Assembly: GCA_017452445.1 (NCBI GenBank)
Contig: JAFTMH010000001.1
Coordinates: 62,001-126,000 of the forward strand
DNA length: 64,000 bases
Source of the DNA: Clostridia bacterium
GTDB taxonomy: Bacteria > Bacillota > Clostridia > Christensenellales > UBA1242
Direction: 5' to 3'
A model generated the notes under the pieces. The model was not told where the DNA came from. It was given only the letters and a program-made list of their open reading frames with translations, and did not search any database. Positions 45,147-54,724 of the stretch are shown piece after piece (within the stretch, counting starts at the first letter, position 1; every line of letters starts with the position of its first letter). A program made the position numbers and the translations under genes.

Positions 45147-45374
45147 ATGAGAAAAATAGTTTATGGTCTAGATGAAATCAAACTGCAAATAACAAATCTT
45201 AAAGGACAAAATGTCAAAATGCACATAAATCGAGGGCGTAAAAAAATTGAATCCATAACTGCAACAATCAAAGATGTTTATCCCAGCGTTTTTACCATCA
45301 AAACTGATGACGAAAAATTGCAAACTTTTTCTTACTTTGATGTAATGTGTGGAAATGTTGTTCTCAATCAATAG
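45147..45374 (+). CDS. veg: Veg family protein
   Basis: A 75-residue protein matching Veg over its length (core IKLQITNLKGQNVKMHINRG, then RKKI). Veg is widespread in Bacillota and promotes biofilm gene expression in Bacillus. The start is ATG 45147 with AAGGAG 7 nt upstream; a frame extension upstream is not coding. Confidence 0.92.
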   Translation: MRKIVYGLDEIKLQITNLKGQNVKMHINRGRKKIESITATIKDVYPSVFTIKTDDEKLQTFSYFDVMCGNVVLNQ

Positions 45375-45440
45375 CAGTCCATCTTTTTCTGTTGTTTTTT
45401 GTTTTATAATATAAACTTTTATAAAACTTCAATTTGACAC

Positions 45441-45470
45441 AAAAAAAGACACCTCTTTCGAGATGTCTTT
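45441..45470 (-). terminator. Terminator of ppdK
   Basis: Stem AAAGACATCTC / GAGGTGTCTTT with a GAAA loop and a U run on the minus strand, after the ppdK stop at 45494. Confidence 0.85.
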
Positions 45471-45493
45471 GTTTTTTTTGAAATCAAACAAAA

Positions 45494-48139
45494 TTATTTG
45501 CTGTTTTTGCTTTTCTTTCTTGGATATTTGATTGCAGCTTGAGCAGCAGCAAGTCTTGCGATTGGAACTCTGTATGGAGAGCAAGATACATAGTTGAGTC
45601 CTACTCTGTGGCAGAATTCTACAGATGATGGTTCGCCACCATGTTCGCCACAGATACCAAGTTTGATATCTGGTCTTGTGCTTCTTCCAAGTTCGGCAGC
45701 AATTCTTACGAGTTTGCCAACGCCGTTTTGGTCAAGTCTAGCAAATGGATCGTTTTCAAACACTTTCTTTGAATAGTAAACATCAAGGAACTTGCCTGCA
45801 TCGTCACGAGAGAATCCATATGTCATTTGTGTCAAGTCGTTTGTACCAAATGAGAAGAATTCTGCATACTTAGCGATTTGATCAGCTGTGATTGCAGCTC
45901 TTGGGATTTCGATCATTGTTCCTACTTTGTAGCTCATTTCAACGCCCTTAGCAGCAAGGATTTCGTCAGCTTTTGCTGTTACGATATCTTTAACATACTT
46001 AAATTCTACGCTGTCGCAAGTAAGTGGAATCATGATTTCAGGAACTACTGCATAGCCATCTTCTTTGTTTACTTCAATTGCAGCATTGATAACTGCTTCT
46101 GTTTGCATTTCTGCAATTTCTGGATATGTTACAGCCAAACGAAGACCTCTGTGGCCCATCATTGGGTTGAATTCGTGCAAGCTTTCAACAGTTGCCTTCA
46201 AACCTTCAAATGTCAAGCCCATTTCTTTTGCAAGAGCTTTGATTTCGTCATCTTCGTGTGGAAGGAATTCGTGAAGAGGTGGATCCAAGAAACGGATTGT
46301 CACTGGAGCTCCCTTCATTGCCTTGAAGATGCCCTTGAAGTCTTGTTGTTGCATTGGCAACAATTTTGCAAGTGCTTTCTTTCTTTCTTCAACAGTTGTA
46401 GAAACAATCATTTCTCTCACTGCTGGGATTCTGTCTGCTTCGAAGAACATATGTTCTGTACGGCAAAGACCAACGCCTTCTGCACCAAAGTTGAATGCAA
46501 CAGCTGCATCTTTTGGATTGTCAGAGTTTGTGCGAATGTTGAGGTTTCTATATTTGTCAGCCCAGGCCATGATTGTTGCAAATTCGCCAGAGATTTTCGC
46601 TTCTTCTGTTGCGATTGCGCCATCATAAATCTTTCCTGTAGAACCGTCAAAAGAGATTACATCTCCTTCTTTGTATGTCTTTCCACCCAAAGTGAATGAT
46701 TTGCCATCATCAGCAAATTTGATTGCAGAGCAACCTGCAACACAGCAAGTACCCATACCACGAGCAACAACGGCTGCGTGAGATGTCATACCACCACGAG
46801 CTGTCAAAACACCTTGTGATGCTGCCATACCTTCGATATCTTCTGGAGAAGTTTCAAGTCTTACGAGAACAACCTTTTCCTTGTTTGCTCCCATTTCTTT
46901 TGCTTTGTCAGCAGTAAAGCAAATCTTACCACTAGCGGCACCAGGAGATGCTGGAAGTGCTTCGCCAATAACAGTTGCTTTCTTTACAGAGTCTGCATTG
47001 AAAGTTGGGTGCAAAAGTGCATCAAGTTGTTTTGGATCAAGCATCAAAAGTGCAGCTTTTTCGTCGATCATACCTTCTTCAACAAGGTCAACGGCAATTT
47101 TGAGAGCAGCTTTTGCAGTTCTCTTTCCGTTTCTTGTTTGAAGCATATAGAGTTTGCCATTTTCAATAGTAAATTCCATATCTTGCATATCTTTGTAGTG
47201 GTTTTCAAGTTTCTTTGAAATTGCTACAAATTGTGCATAAACTTCTGGATTTTGTTGTTCAAGTTGAGCGATTGGTTGTGGAGTTCTAATACCAGCAACA
47301 ACATCTTCTCCTTGAGCATTCATCAAATATTCTCCGTAAAGAACATTTTCACCAGTTGATGGGTTTCTTGTAAATGCAACGCCTGTTCCACTTTCGTCAC
47401 CCATATTTCCAAATACCATTGATTGAACATTTACAGCTGTGCCCCAGTTGTATGGAATGTTGTGCATTCTTCTGTAAACATTTGCTCTGTCGTTATCCCA
47501 ACTACGGAATACGGCTTTAACAGCTTCGATAAGTTGAACTTTTGGTTCTTGTGGGAAGTCAACTTTTTGACTTTCTTTGTAAAGTTTTTTGAAAAGATCA
47601 ACGATTTCTTTCAAATCGTCTGCTGTGAGGTCTTTGTCATACTTAACCCCTTTCTTTTCTTTGATTTCGTCCAAAATTCTTTCATATTTAGATTTGTCTT
47701 GTTGCATAACAACATCACTAAACATTTGAATAAAACGACGATATGAGTCATAAGCAAATCTTGCATTGTTTGTAAGTTTTGCCAAACCTTCAACTACAAC
47801 ATCGTTGAGTCCAAGGTTGAGGATTGTGTCCATCATACCAGGCATAGAAACTCTTGCTCCAGAACGAACTGAAACGAGAAGTGGATTTGATGGATCGCCA
47901 AATGTCTTGCCTGTGATCTTTTCGATTTGAGCAAGTTTTGTTTCGATTTGTGCTTTGATGTCATCATTGATCATCTTGCCATCATCATAGTATTTTGTGC
48001 AGGCTTCTGTTGTGATTGTAAAGCCTTGAGGAACTGGCAAACCGATTCTTGTCATTTCAGCCAAGTTTGCACCCTTTCCACCAAAGAGTGCTTTATTTTT
48101 GCCGTCTGATTCCTTAAACAAGTAAACATACTTTTTCAT
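45494..48139 (-). CDS. ppdK: Pyruvate, phosphate dikinase
   Basis: An 881-residue enzyme interconverting pyruvate, ATP and Pi with PEP, AMP and PPi, in glycolysis or gluconeogenesis. The N-terminal ATP-grasp (FGGKGANLAEM), the swivelling phospho-His motif GGMTSHAAVVARGMG (near residue 450) and the C-terminal PEP domain with GICGEHGGEPSS are complete. AAGGAG is upstream of ATG. It has its own promoter and terminator. Confidence 0.98.
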   Translation of the reverse strand: MKKYVYLFKESDGKNKALFGGKGANLAEMTRIGLPVPQGFTITTEACTKYYDDGKMINDDIKAQIETKLAQIEKITGKTFGDPSNPLLVSVRSGARVSMPGMMDTILNLGLNDVVVEGLAKLTNNARFAYDSYRRFIQMFSDVVMQQDKSKYERILDEIKEKKGVKYDKDLTADDLKEIVDLFKKLYKESQKVDFPQEPKVQLIEAVKAVFRSWDNDRANVYRRMHNIPYNWGTAVNVQSMVFGNMGDESGTGVAFTRNPSTGENVLYGEYLMNAQGEDVVAGIRTPQPIAQLEQQNPEVYAQFVAISKKLENHYKDMQDMEFTIENGKLYMLQTRNGKRTAKAALKIAVDLVEEGMIDEKAALLMLDPKQLDALLHPTFNADSVKKATVIGEALPASPGAASGKICFTADKAKEMGANKEKVVLVRLETSPEDIEGMAASQGVLTARGGMTSHAAVVARGMGTCCVAGCSAIKFADDGKSFTLGGKTYKEGDVISFDGSTGKIYDGAIATEEAKISGEFATIMAWADKYRNLNIRTNSDNPKDAAVAFNFGAEGVGLCRTEHMFFEADRIPAVREMIVSTTVEERKKALAKLLPMQQQDFKGIFKAMKGAPVTIRFLDPPLHEFLPHEDDEIKALAKEMGLTFEGLKATVESLHEFNPMMGHRGLRLAVTYPEIAEMQTEAVINAAIEVNKEDGYAVVPEIMIPLTCDSVEFKYVKDIVTAKADEILAAKGVEMSYKVGTMIEIPRAAITADQIAKYAEFFSFGTNDLTQMTYGFSRDDAGKFLDVYYSKKVFENDPFARLDQNGVGKLVRIAAELGRSTRPDIKLGICGEHGGEPSSVEFCHRVGLNYVSCSPYRVPIARLAAAQAAIKYPRKKSKNSK

Positions 48140-48168
48140 AAATTAACATCTCCTTTTGTTACTGTCTT

Positions 48169-48198
48169 ATTATACCAAAAACAGGCAAAAAATGGCAA
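48169..48198 (-). promoter_or_regulatory. Sigma-A promoter of ppdK
   Basis: TTGCCA, an 18-nt spacer and TATAAT on the minus strand, 29 nt upstream of the start codon. Confidence 0.7.
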
Positions 48199-48254
48199 AC
48201 AATTTGCGACTAAAACACAACTTTTTTGCTGTTTTTCTCTTTATTTTACGAAAC

Positions 48255-48289
48255 AAAAAAACATTTGAGATTTCTCCCAAATGTTTTTG
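48255..48289 (-). terminator. Terminator after the frameshifted lipoprotein gene
   Basis: Stem AAAAACATTTG / CAAATGTTTTT on the minus strand followed by a U-rich run. Confidence 0.75.
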
Positions 48290-48293
48290 ATTT

Positions 48294-51012
48294 TTACAAG
48301 TTGTTTTTAAGCACTGACATAATGATTTCAAATGCATTTTTCTTTTTAGGTGCTCTTGCAAACAAGATTGCCACAACACCGGCAGCAAGCACAAGCACAC
48401 CAAGCAAAACTGCAACAAAAGTTGGCACTGAAACAACTTTGTCATCAGTTGCTGGAGGTTCTACATACAAGTTTAATGTTTGATTTGCATTTACGCTTGT
48501 CAATGTGTTGTATTTTGTTCCCGCCTTATCTTCATAACAATCGAACAATGCGATTTCAATTCCCTCTGCAATAGTTGGAGCAACAATAATGTCTGCTTTT
48601 GTCAAGAGCATATCCTGTTGTGTCAACACCTTCACGAATGACAAATTTGCTGTCTTTTCCACCTAAAATAATTTGTCTTTTTGAAACTTTCAGCCCTGTT
48701 TGAAGAAAACCAATTTCCATATCACCAACAGTTTCAGCATCAACAAGAGTAAGGCTGAGTCCTGTTTGTGCCACTGATTGCCCCAACGATTGGTCAACCA
48801 ATTCTTTAATTTCATCTCTTGTATAGAGTTCGCCACCATCTTTTACAGGCAACCCCATCGCTTCCGGATCTGCATTAACTGCATCAACGATATCTTCCAA
48901 TGTCAAACAGTTAAACTTTGTCATCACTGACACATACTCATCGTATGTTACAGCCATTTCAGAAAATGCTCCAGCCATACCAAACTCAAGCAAAGACATC
49001 AATTTTGCTTTATATAATGCCAAGTCTGGATTTGTTTGATACTCTGACTTCAATTCTTCATTGCTCTCAATATACATCAATGCCAGATTTTCCCAAGTGC
49101 AATCTTCAATTGAAACATCATCACCTTGTAAAATTGCATATTCATAAAGCAATTGTTGAATGTATTTTTCTCTGTCTACTTTCTCAAAAGCAAATTCAAG
49201 GACATCACTTGACACTTTGAGATTGTCGAGTTCTGCTTCTTCTCCAACGAAAAGTTCAACTCCAAATGCTTTGCCCATTTCTTCGAGAAGAACTGGAGTA
49301 TAACTTAAAAGTTCGTTTGTTGTATAAAGGTTTCCATCTGGTTTTGCCGACAATCCAAATTCTTCCGGATTTGAATTTATCAAACCTACAAATTCTTCAA
49401 CATTTACACATCTTCCATTGGTTGCAATCACTGCAAGTTCGTCATAAGTCAATCCAAATCTGTTTACATATGTGCAGGTAAACAAATATGTTATCAACTC
49501 TGCCCTAGCCACCTTAATTGCTCTTTCTGAATCTTGTTGATAAAGTGATTGAAAGTCTTTATAGTTTTGTGCAAAATATTCTGCCGCTGTATCCCAAGTC
49601 CAAGATTGCCCATTGTTTGTATGTGGAATAAATTCAGTTCCTAATTCCTTGTTGACCAAATCTATAAACTTTTCATTTATAAATATCTCCATTTGTTCAT
49701 TTCTTGTTGATTTTGTGTCAAACATATGTGCCATATTTGTTACATTTGTTGTATCCAACGAAGTTAAATCCACATATGCCAAGTTTGGACAATTGTAAAA
49801 CATATAACTTACATCTTCCGGTTGAAGTCCATGAAAGAAGTTTCCAAAATTAACTGTTGCCAAGTTTGGGCAATTTGCAAACATATGTGAAAGATTTACA
49901 ACATCAAAATCGTCCACAAATTTAATGTCATTGATTGTGATTTTTTCACATGGTAAATCTGAAAACATATACCCAAAGTCGTTGAAATTGAGCATTTCCA
50001 TTATACCGAGAGATGAAAAATCGTCCCTTTGCATCAATGGTGCCAACAATGATTCAAAAAAATACACATAATTGTTGAGATCAAAACCATCAATCACAAG
50101 TTCCTTAAAATCAAAAGTCTGAATAATTTCTGTGCCACCAATATCATCACTTATTTGATGATTTTTGCCATATTCCAATTCAAGTCTTCCGTTGCAAATT
50201 GAAGAAACTTGAAAAGTGTTTGTTGAAACAGATTCTCCTGTTGTTTCGTCTGTTGTAAAAATTTCCGTAACAGAATAACAACATCTTGGGATTGCATCAA
50301 GTGAACCATACGAATTATGCAAACCTAATGTTGTGTCAACAGGCTTGCCTTCTGCATCATACACACCATTAGAACATTTCATACCGGCATTAAGACCTTG
50401 TGCTCGACAACCACACCAGTATTCTGATGTCATATCTCCTTGATCCACATATCCACAATCACAATCAGGATCTCCCTCTTTTTGCAAGTTCCAGTCCAAT
50501 CCAAGGATTTCATATGTCCCGCTAAACAAATGCTTAGCACTGTTTGCCACCATACTATAAACGGTTTCTTCTCCTCCGTTGAATGTTCCAATAGACATAC
50601 TGGCCACAATCATGTAATATTCTGGCACTGCAAAAGTTGTTGGGAAGTTTTGCTCTGGGTCTTGAATATATCTTTTTGCTGCCGAATTTTCAATTACATC
50701 AATGACTTTATTTTCTTCGTCAACATAATAAGCATATGTTCCTCGTTTCATCTCTTCATCAAAATCAATAGTTATAGAAGAACTTGATGAAAGTTCAACT
50801 TTCAACTGCCCTGTCAACAATGTTTTTCCTTTGAAATATCTTGCAGGTTTGTCTGTATATACAACTCTGTTGATAGAAAATTCACCGTTTTTCAAAGTTT
50901 GAAAAAATGTCAATTGAAACCTGCAACCTGCCAAAAGGAAAGTTACGCCAAAAACAAACATTGCGATTATGGCAAGACAAAAACTTTTCACCCTGTTTCC
51001 AACTTTTCCCAT
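48294..51012 (-). pseudogene. Frameshifted surface lipoprotein (paralog 1), DUF285 and novel repeated module
   Basis: A lipoprotein gene broken near its 3' end. Frame 1 (51012-48556) encodes 818 residues: signal peptide with lipobox LAGC (Cys30), beta region, DUF285-type repeats (LSHMFANCPNLATVNF, VSYMFYNCPNLAYVDL; about 372-430), then two copies of a roughly 100-residue helical module (about 471-570 and 639-740). At 48603-48613 the reading shifts by +1 into a frame that continues to 48294 with the C-terminal domain, a membrane helix and the Lys-rich tail, matching the paralog at 51152. An extra T or loss of two bases in GGATATGC would explain it. Assembly error, true mutation or recoding are all possible. 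Confidence 0.8.
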
Positions 51013-51047
51013 TTGTTTCTCCTTTGTTTTTATAATCTTTCACTTTA

Positions 51048-51076
51048 AGTTTACTTTTAAGGCTTCACTTTGTCAA
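51048..51076 (-). promoter_or_regulatory. Promoter of paralog 1
   Basis: TTGACA, a 17-nt spacer and TAAACT, 35 nt upstream of the start. The same -35 and -10 occur before paralog 2. Confidence 0.7.
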
Positions 51077-51116
51077 CTTTTTGTCTTAAAAATACACCTG
51101 TTGGATTGTTTTTGAA

Positions 51117-51151
51117 TAAAAAAGCATTTGATTGCTCAAATGCTTTCTTTT
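51117..51151 (-). terminator. Terminator of paralog 2
   Basis: An 11-bp stem AAAGCATTTGA and its complement, 4-nt loop, U run on the minus strand. Confidence 0.85.
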
Positions 51152-53905
51152 TTATAAATCTCTTTTCAAAATTCTCATAATAAATTCAAAAATTGAGAAT
51201 TTCTTTTTCTTTGTTGTTTGTTGAGACAACACAACTGCTGTGATACCAGTTGCCATCACTGCTGTAGCCAAAGCAATCAAAGCAACAAGCAAAACTGTTG
51301 ACATTTTCTTTCCATCTTCTGGAAAGTCTGGATCTACAACAATTGGAGGTTCTTCATACCAAGACATTGATTGGTTTGAAACTACACTTGTCAATGTTGA
51401 AAGTTTTGTTCCATCTTCCATTTCATATTGTCCACCAAGTTCAACTGTTACTCCTTCTTCAATGATTGGTGCAACCAATGTGTCAAACTTAGAAGTCAAC
51501 ATATTGTTTGTATTCATACCTTCTTTGATGACAAATTTTGATCCTTCGCCGCCCAAAACAACCTTTCTTTCATCTACAACGATTTCTGCAAGCAATTGTC
51601 TTTTCATCACTTCCACTTCTTCAGCAGTGCCAAGAATGATATTTACTTTTTGAAGTGCACATATATGTCCCGCCGTAAGTCGTGTATATTCTTCTACCTC
51701 TTCTGCAGTGTAAGGTGTGCCATCTTCTTTGGCAGAAAGACCCAATTGTGTTGGATCTTCGTTTATTGCCACAACAATCTCGGCAACTGTCAGGTATTTG
51801 TATTGTGTAATATAAGCGACCATTTCATCGTATGAAAGTGCAATTTCTTTCAATGTTCCTTCATTAAGCAAAACAAAAACAACTTCAATTTTTGCTTGTG
51901 CCAAAGTTTCTGCTGGATTTGCATCATATTTTGCTTTCCAGTCTGCATTCTCTTCGATAAAATACAATGCATATTCTTCCCAAGTCATTGTTGTTGCATT
52001 TGGCAACACTGCCGCATCACCGTTTGCCACAATTTGAGGAATTACATTTGCAGAAATAATTTGTTGCATATAAGTTTCTCTTTCAATTTCCACTTCTTGA
52101 TATTCGTCATACACAACAGGTTTTCCAGCATAGAAGTCTGAAACTTCGTTTGCTGTGCCGACCATAATTGCATTTTCATCAGCAAACATCTCTTTGAGTG
52201 TCAATTTGATTTCGTTTTCTGTGTAAGGTGTTCCATCTTCTTTTGCAGTCAATCCAATCAAAGAAGGATCTTCATTCACAAAATCTACAAACTCTGCAAA
52301 AGTGAAGCATTGATAGTTGCTCATAACCATTGCAAACTCGTCATAAGTCAAACCCATCTTAGTAAGAAATCCCAATTCTGCACAAATCTGTGCGATTTCC
52401 AATTTTTGTTTTTGCAAAGTTTGTTGTGGGTTTTCTGCATATTCTTGCTTTAATTCGTCATCCAAATCAATCATATACATTGCTGCAGAATCCCAAGTCC
52501 AAAGTTGTCCATTGTTTGTTACAGGAAAGGCTTCTTCGCCTGCTTGAGCATTTGCATAAGGGATCAATTGCGAATTGATAACATCTGCAACAAGGACATC
52601 TCTTGGTGGATTTGCGCAAAACATATATGACATATCTTCAACCTTTGAAGTATCCAAAGTTGTCAAGTCTACATCAGCAAGATTTGGACAGTTGAAAAAC
52701 ATATAACTCATATCTTCTGGTTGGTGACCTTCGAAAAAGTTTCCAAAATCAACTGACACCAAATTTTTGCAATTTGCAAACATATGAGACAAATCTCTTA
52801 TCGCAAACTCGCTGCCAAATCCAGTAATATTGTTTAATCTAACCTTTCTGCAAGGCAAATTGTGAAACATATAACTAAAATCGTTGAAATCCAAATATTC
52901 AGCAATACCCATTTGATCAAAGTAAGTACTGTTCAACGCCGGACCAAGCAACTGCATAAACCAAACTTTATAGTTGTCAAGATTAAACCCATCAATAATA
53001 AGTTCTTCAAAATCTGGAAAAGCAATATGTCCATTATTATTTTCAGCCATTTCGCCAGCAAAATTCTCCACTGTCGGTGCATCAAATTCAATTTTCAAAC
53101 GACCTGTACAACGCTCTTCAATTTTGAATGTGTTTGTTGAAACCGATTCGCCAGTCTCTTCATCTGTTTCAAAAATTTCAGTAACTACATAACAACAGTT
53201 TGGCACTGTAGCAAGGTTTATATTTGGGTAATACATGTTGGTCACGCACTTTCCTTCTGCATTGTAAACTTCCTCATAAATTTGATCACCATAACAACCA
53301 CAATTGGTTCTCGCAGTATCAACTTCTGTATAGGTTCCACAAGTACATTCCGAACCATCTTCTTTTGAAATAGTGTAATTTATGTTTAACATATCATAGT
53401 GAGGATCACCATATATAAACAATCTTTGTGCATTGAAAGGCACCATCGGATAAAACCCATTTGCAGTGTCCCCGTTGATCACAACAAAAGGATCTCCTGC
53501 CATTGTTGGAAGTGAACACAAAAAAACAAATTCCATCATTGGATTTATAATTGGAGTGTAATCTCCCGCATTTTCTTCAGGAGCAACCGTGCTCATAACA
53601 ATGTCAACTGTGTTATTGCTTGACACATAAGCATAAATGCCTGCCGCTTTATACTTGTCAAAATCCAAAGTCGTTGTAGTTGACGAACTAGACTCCCACT
53701 CTATCTTTCCACTCAGCAAAGTTTTTCCTTGCAAATATTTTGCTGTATTGTCGGTATAAATCAATCTGTTTATGGCGTAGCCTCTTTCTTGCACCCCTCT
53801 GAAGAAGGCACTTTGACAACCTGCCAAAAGGAAAGTTAAGCCAAAAACAAAAACAGCCGCAACTGCAAGCAAAATGCTTTTTAATCTATTTCTTGCTTTT
53901 TCCAT
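51152..53905 (-). CDS. Surface lipoprotein (paralog 2), DUF285, two copies of a novel module, C-terminal membrane helix
   Basis: A 917-residue protein intact over its length and similar throughout to paralog 1. Lipobox LAGC (Cys30), a Cys-rich region (CTCGTYTEVD near 188), DUF285-type repeats (LSHMFANCKNLVSVDF, MSYMFFNCPNLADVDL; about 372-430), two helical modules (470-570 and 641-740, each starting TWD/TWE, with YDE in the middle and NEDP...GL.AKEDGTPYT at the end), then a beta domain, a membrane helix (about 870-893) and the tail KKKKFSIFEFIMRI. A lipid anchor plus C-terminal helix is unusual. GGAG is upstream of ATG. BspA-like adhesins are the nearest idea. Confidence 0.82.
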   Translation of the reverse strand: MEKARNRLKSILLAVAAVFVFGLTFLLAGCQSAFFRGVQERGYAINRLIYTDNTAKYLQGKTLLSGKIEWESSSSTTTTLDFDKYKAAGIYAYVSSNNTVDIVMSTVAPEENAGDYTPIINPMMEFVFLCSLPTMAGDPFVVINGDTANGFYPMVPFNAQRLFIYGDPHYDMLNINYTISKEDGSECTCGTYTEVDTARTNCGCYGDQIYEEVYNAEGKCVTNMYYPNINLATVPNCCYVVTEIFETDEETGESVSTNTFKIEERCTGRLKIEFDAPTVENFAGEMAENNNGHIAFPDFEELIIDGFNLDNYKVWFMQLLGPALNSTYFDQMGIAEYLDFNDFSYMFHNLPCRKVRLNNITGFGSEFAIRDLSHMFANCKNLVSVDFGNFFEGHQPEDMSYMFFNCPNLADVDLTTLDTSKVEDMSYMFCANPPRDVLVADVINSQLIPYANAQAGEEAFPVTNNGQLWTWDSAAMYMIDLDDELKQEYAENPQQTLQKQKLEIAQICAELGFLTKMGLTYDEFAMVMSNYQCFTFAEFVDFVNEDPSLIGLTAKEDGTPYTENEIKLTLKEMFADENAIMVGTANEVSDFYAGKPVVYDEYQEVEIERETYMQQIISANVIPQIVANGDAAVLPNATTMTWEEYALYFIEENADWKAKYDANPAETLAQAKIEVVFVLLNEGTLKEIALSYDEMVAYITQYKYLTVAEIVVAINEDPTQLGLSAKEDGTPYTAEEVEEYTRLTAGHICALQKVNIILGTAEEVEVMKRQLLAEIVVDERKVVLGGEGSKFVIKEGMNTNNMLTSKFDTLVAPIIEEGVTVELGGQYEMEDGTKLSTLTSVVSNQSMSWYEEPPIVVDPDFPEDGKKMSTVLLVALIALATAVMATGITAVVLSQQTTKKKKFSIFEFIMRILKRDL

Positions 53906-53938
53906 TTTTTCTCCTTAGTTTGTTTATTTTTCAATGTT

Positions 53939-53967
53939 AGTTTACATTTCTGAAAAAATTTTGTCAA
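53939..53967 (-). promoter_or_regulatory. Promoter of paralog 2
   Basis: TTGACA, a 17-nt spacer and TAAACT, 33 nt upstream of the start codon. Confidence 0.7.
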
Positions 53968-54010
53968 ACAATTCCATTAAAAAGACAATTGTTGTTTTGT
54001 ATTATAATAC

Positions 54011-54041
54011 AAAAAAAAAGATGCCTAACTCGCATCTCTTT
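54011..54041 (-). terminator. Terminator of engB
   Basis: Stem GAGATGC / GCATCTT with a 7-nt loop and a long U run on the minus strand; it overlaps the stop codon at 54041. Confidence 0.8.
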
Positions 54042-54622
54042 TATTCCACAATTCCACCTATATAATCCAAAAGTTTATCTTTACCAAATCCGTTTTCTGA
54101 TGAGAAAGCAAAAATGATTTCTCTTCTCACACCCAATTCTTTTGCAATCGCAGCACAAGCCTGTGGAATCTTCGACTTGGCAAGTTTGTCAACCTTTGTT
54201 GCAACAACAACATAAGGGATTTGATAAGTGTTCAAAAACTCAAGCATCATTTTGTCGAGTTCGTTTGGTTTGTGTCTGCAGTCAAGCAAAACAAAAACCG
54301 TTTTAAGGTTTGGCGAGTTGAGCAAATAGTCTTCCATAAGCCCTGCCCAATTTGCAATATGTTTGTGCCCTGTCTTTGCATAACCATATCCCGGCAAGTC
54401 CACAATCCTGAAAAGGTTGTTGACAACAAAATAGTTTATCATCTTTGTAAGACCTGGGGTTGAAGAGGTTTTCGCCAAATTCTTTTGATTTGTGATGCAG
54501 TTTATAAGAGAAGATTTGCCGACATTGCTTCTGCCGACAAACGCAAATTCAACCATATCATCTTGAAGAATTTCTTTTGATTTGACAACCGATGTCAAAT
54601 ATTTTACACTTGTAATATTCAT
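54041..54622 (-). CDS. engB: Ribosome biogenesis GTPase EngB (YsxC/YihA)
   Basis: A 193-residue GTPase for 50S assembly. G1 GRSNVGKSS (near residue 31), DLPGYGYA (G3), TKVDK (G4) and SS (G5) are in place. No ribosome-binding site precedes ATG 54622; the -10 hexamer ends 7 nt before it, so transcription should begin at the A of ATG, predicting a leaderless mRNA. Confidence 0.96.
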   Translation of the reverse strand: MNITSVKYLTSVVKSKEILQDDMVEFAFVGRSNVGKSSLINCITNQKNLAKTSSTPGLTKMINYFVVNNLFRIVDLPGYGYAKTGHKHIANWAGLMEDYLLNSPNLKTVFVLLDCRHKPNELDKMMLEFLNTYQIPYVVVATKVDKLAKSKIPQACAAIAKELGVRREIIFAFSSENGFGKDKLLDYIGGIVE

Positions 54623-54628
54623 AAATAC

Positions 54629-54657
54629 ATTATATCACACTTGAAAGCTTTTTTCAA
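54629..54657 (-). promoter_or_regulatory. Promoter of engB, predicted leaderless
   Basis: TTGAAA, a 17-nt spacer and TATAAT; the last base of the -10 is 7 nt from the A of the start codon. Confidence 0.8.
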
Positions 54658-54689
54658 ACAAAAAAATTTCAAAAATTTTAAGTTTTTCT

Positions 54690-54718
54690 TTGCTTTGTTG
54701 ATGGCAAATTGTTATAAT
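54690..54718 (+). promoter_or_regulatory. Promoter of gtrA, predicted leaderless
   Basis: TTGCTT, a 17-nt spacer and TATAAT; the last base of the -10 is 7 nt from the A of ATG 54725. Confidence 0.65.
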
Positions 54719-54724
54719 GCAATT

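Noticed and set aside
45878..46699. 273-codon open frame antisense to ppdK
   Set aside because: Composition and lack of start signals mark it as a shadow.
48556..51012. Treating the 818-codon frame as a complete gene
   Set aside because: The end after residue 801 has no similarity to the paralog, while the +1 frame continues it.
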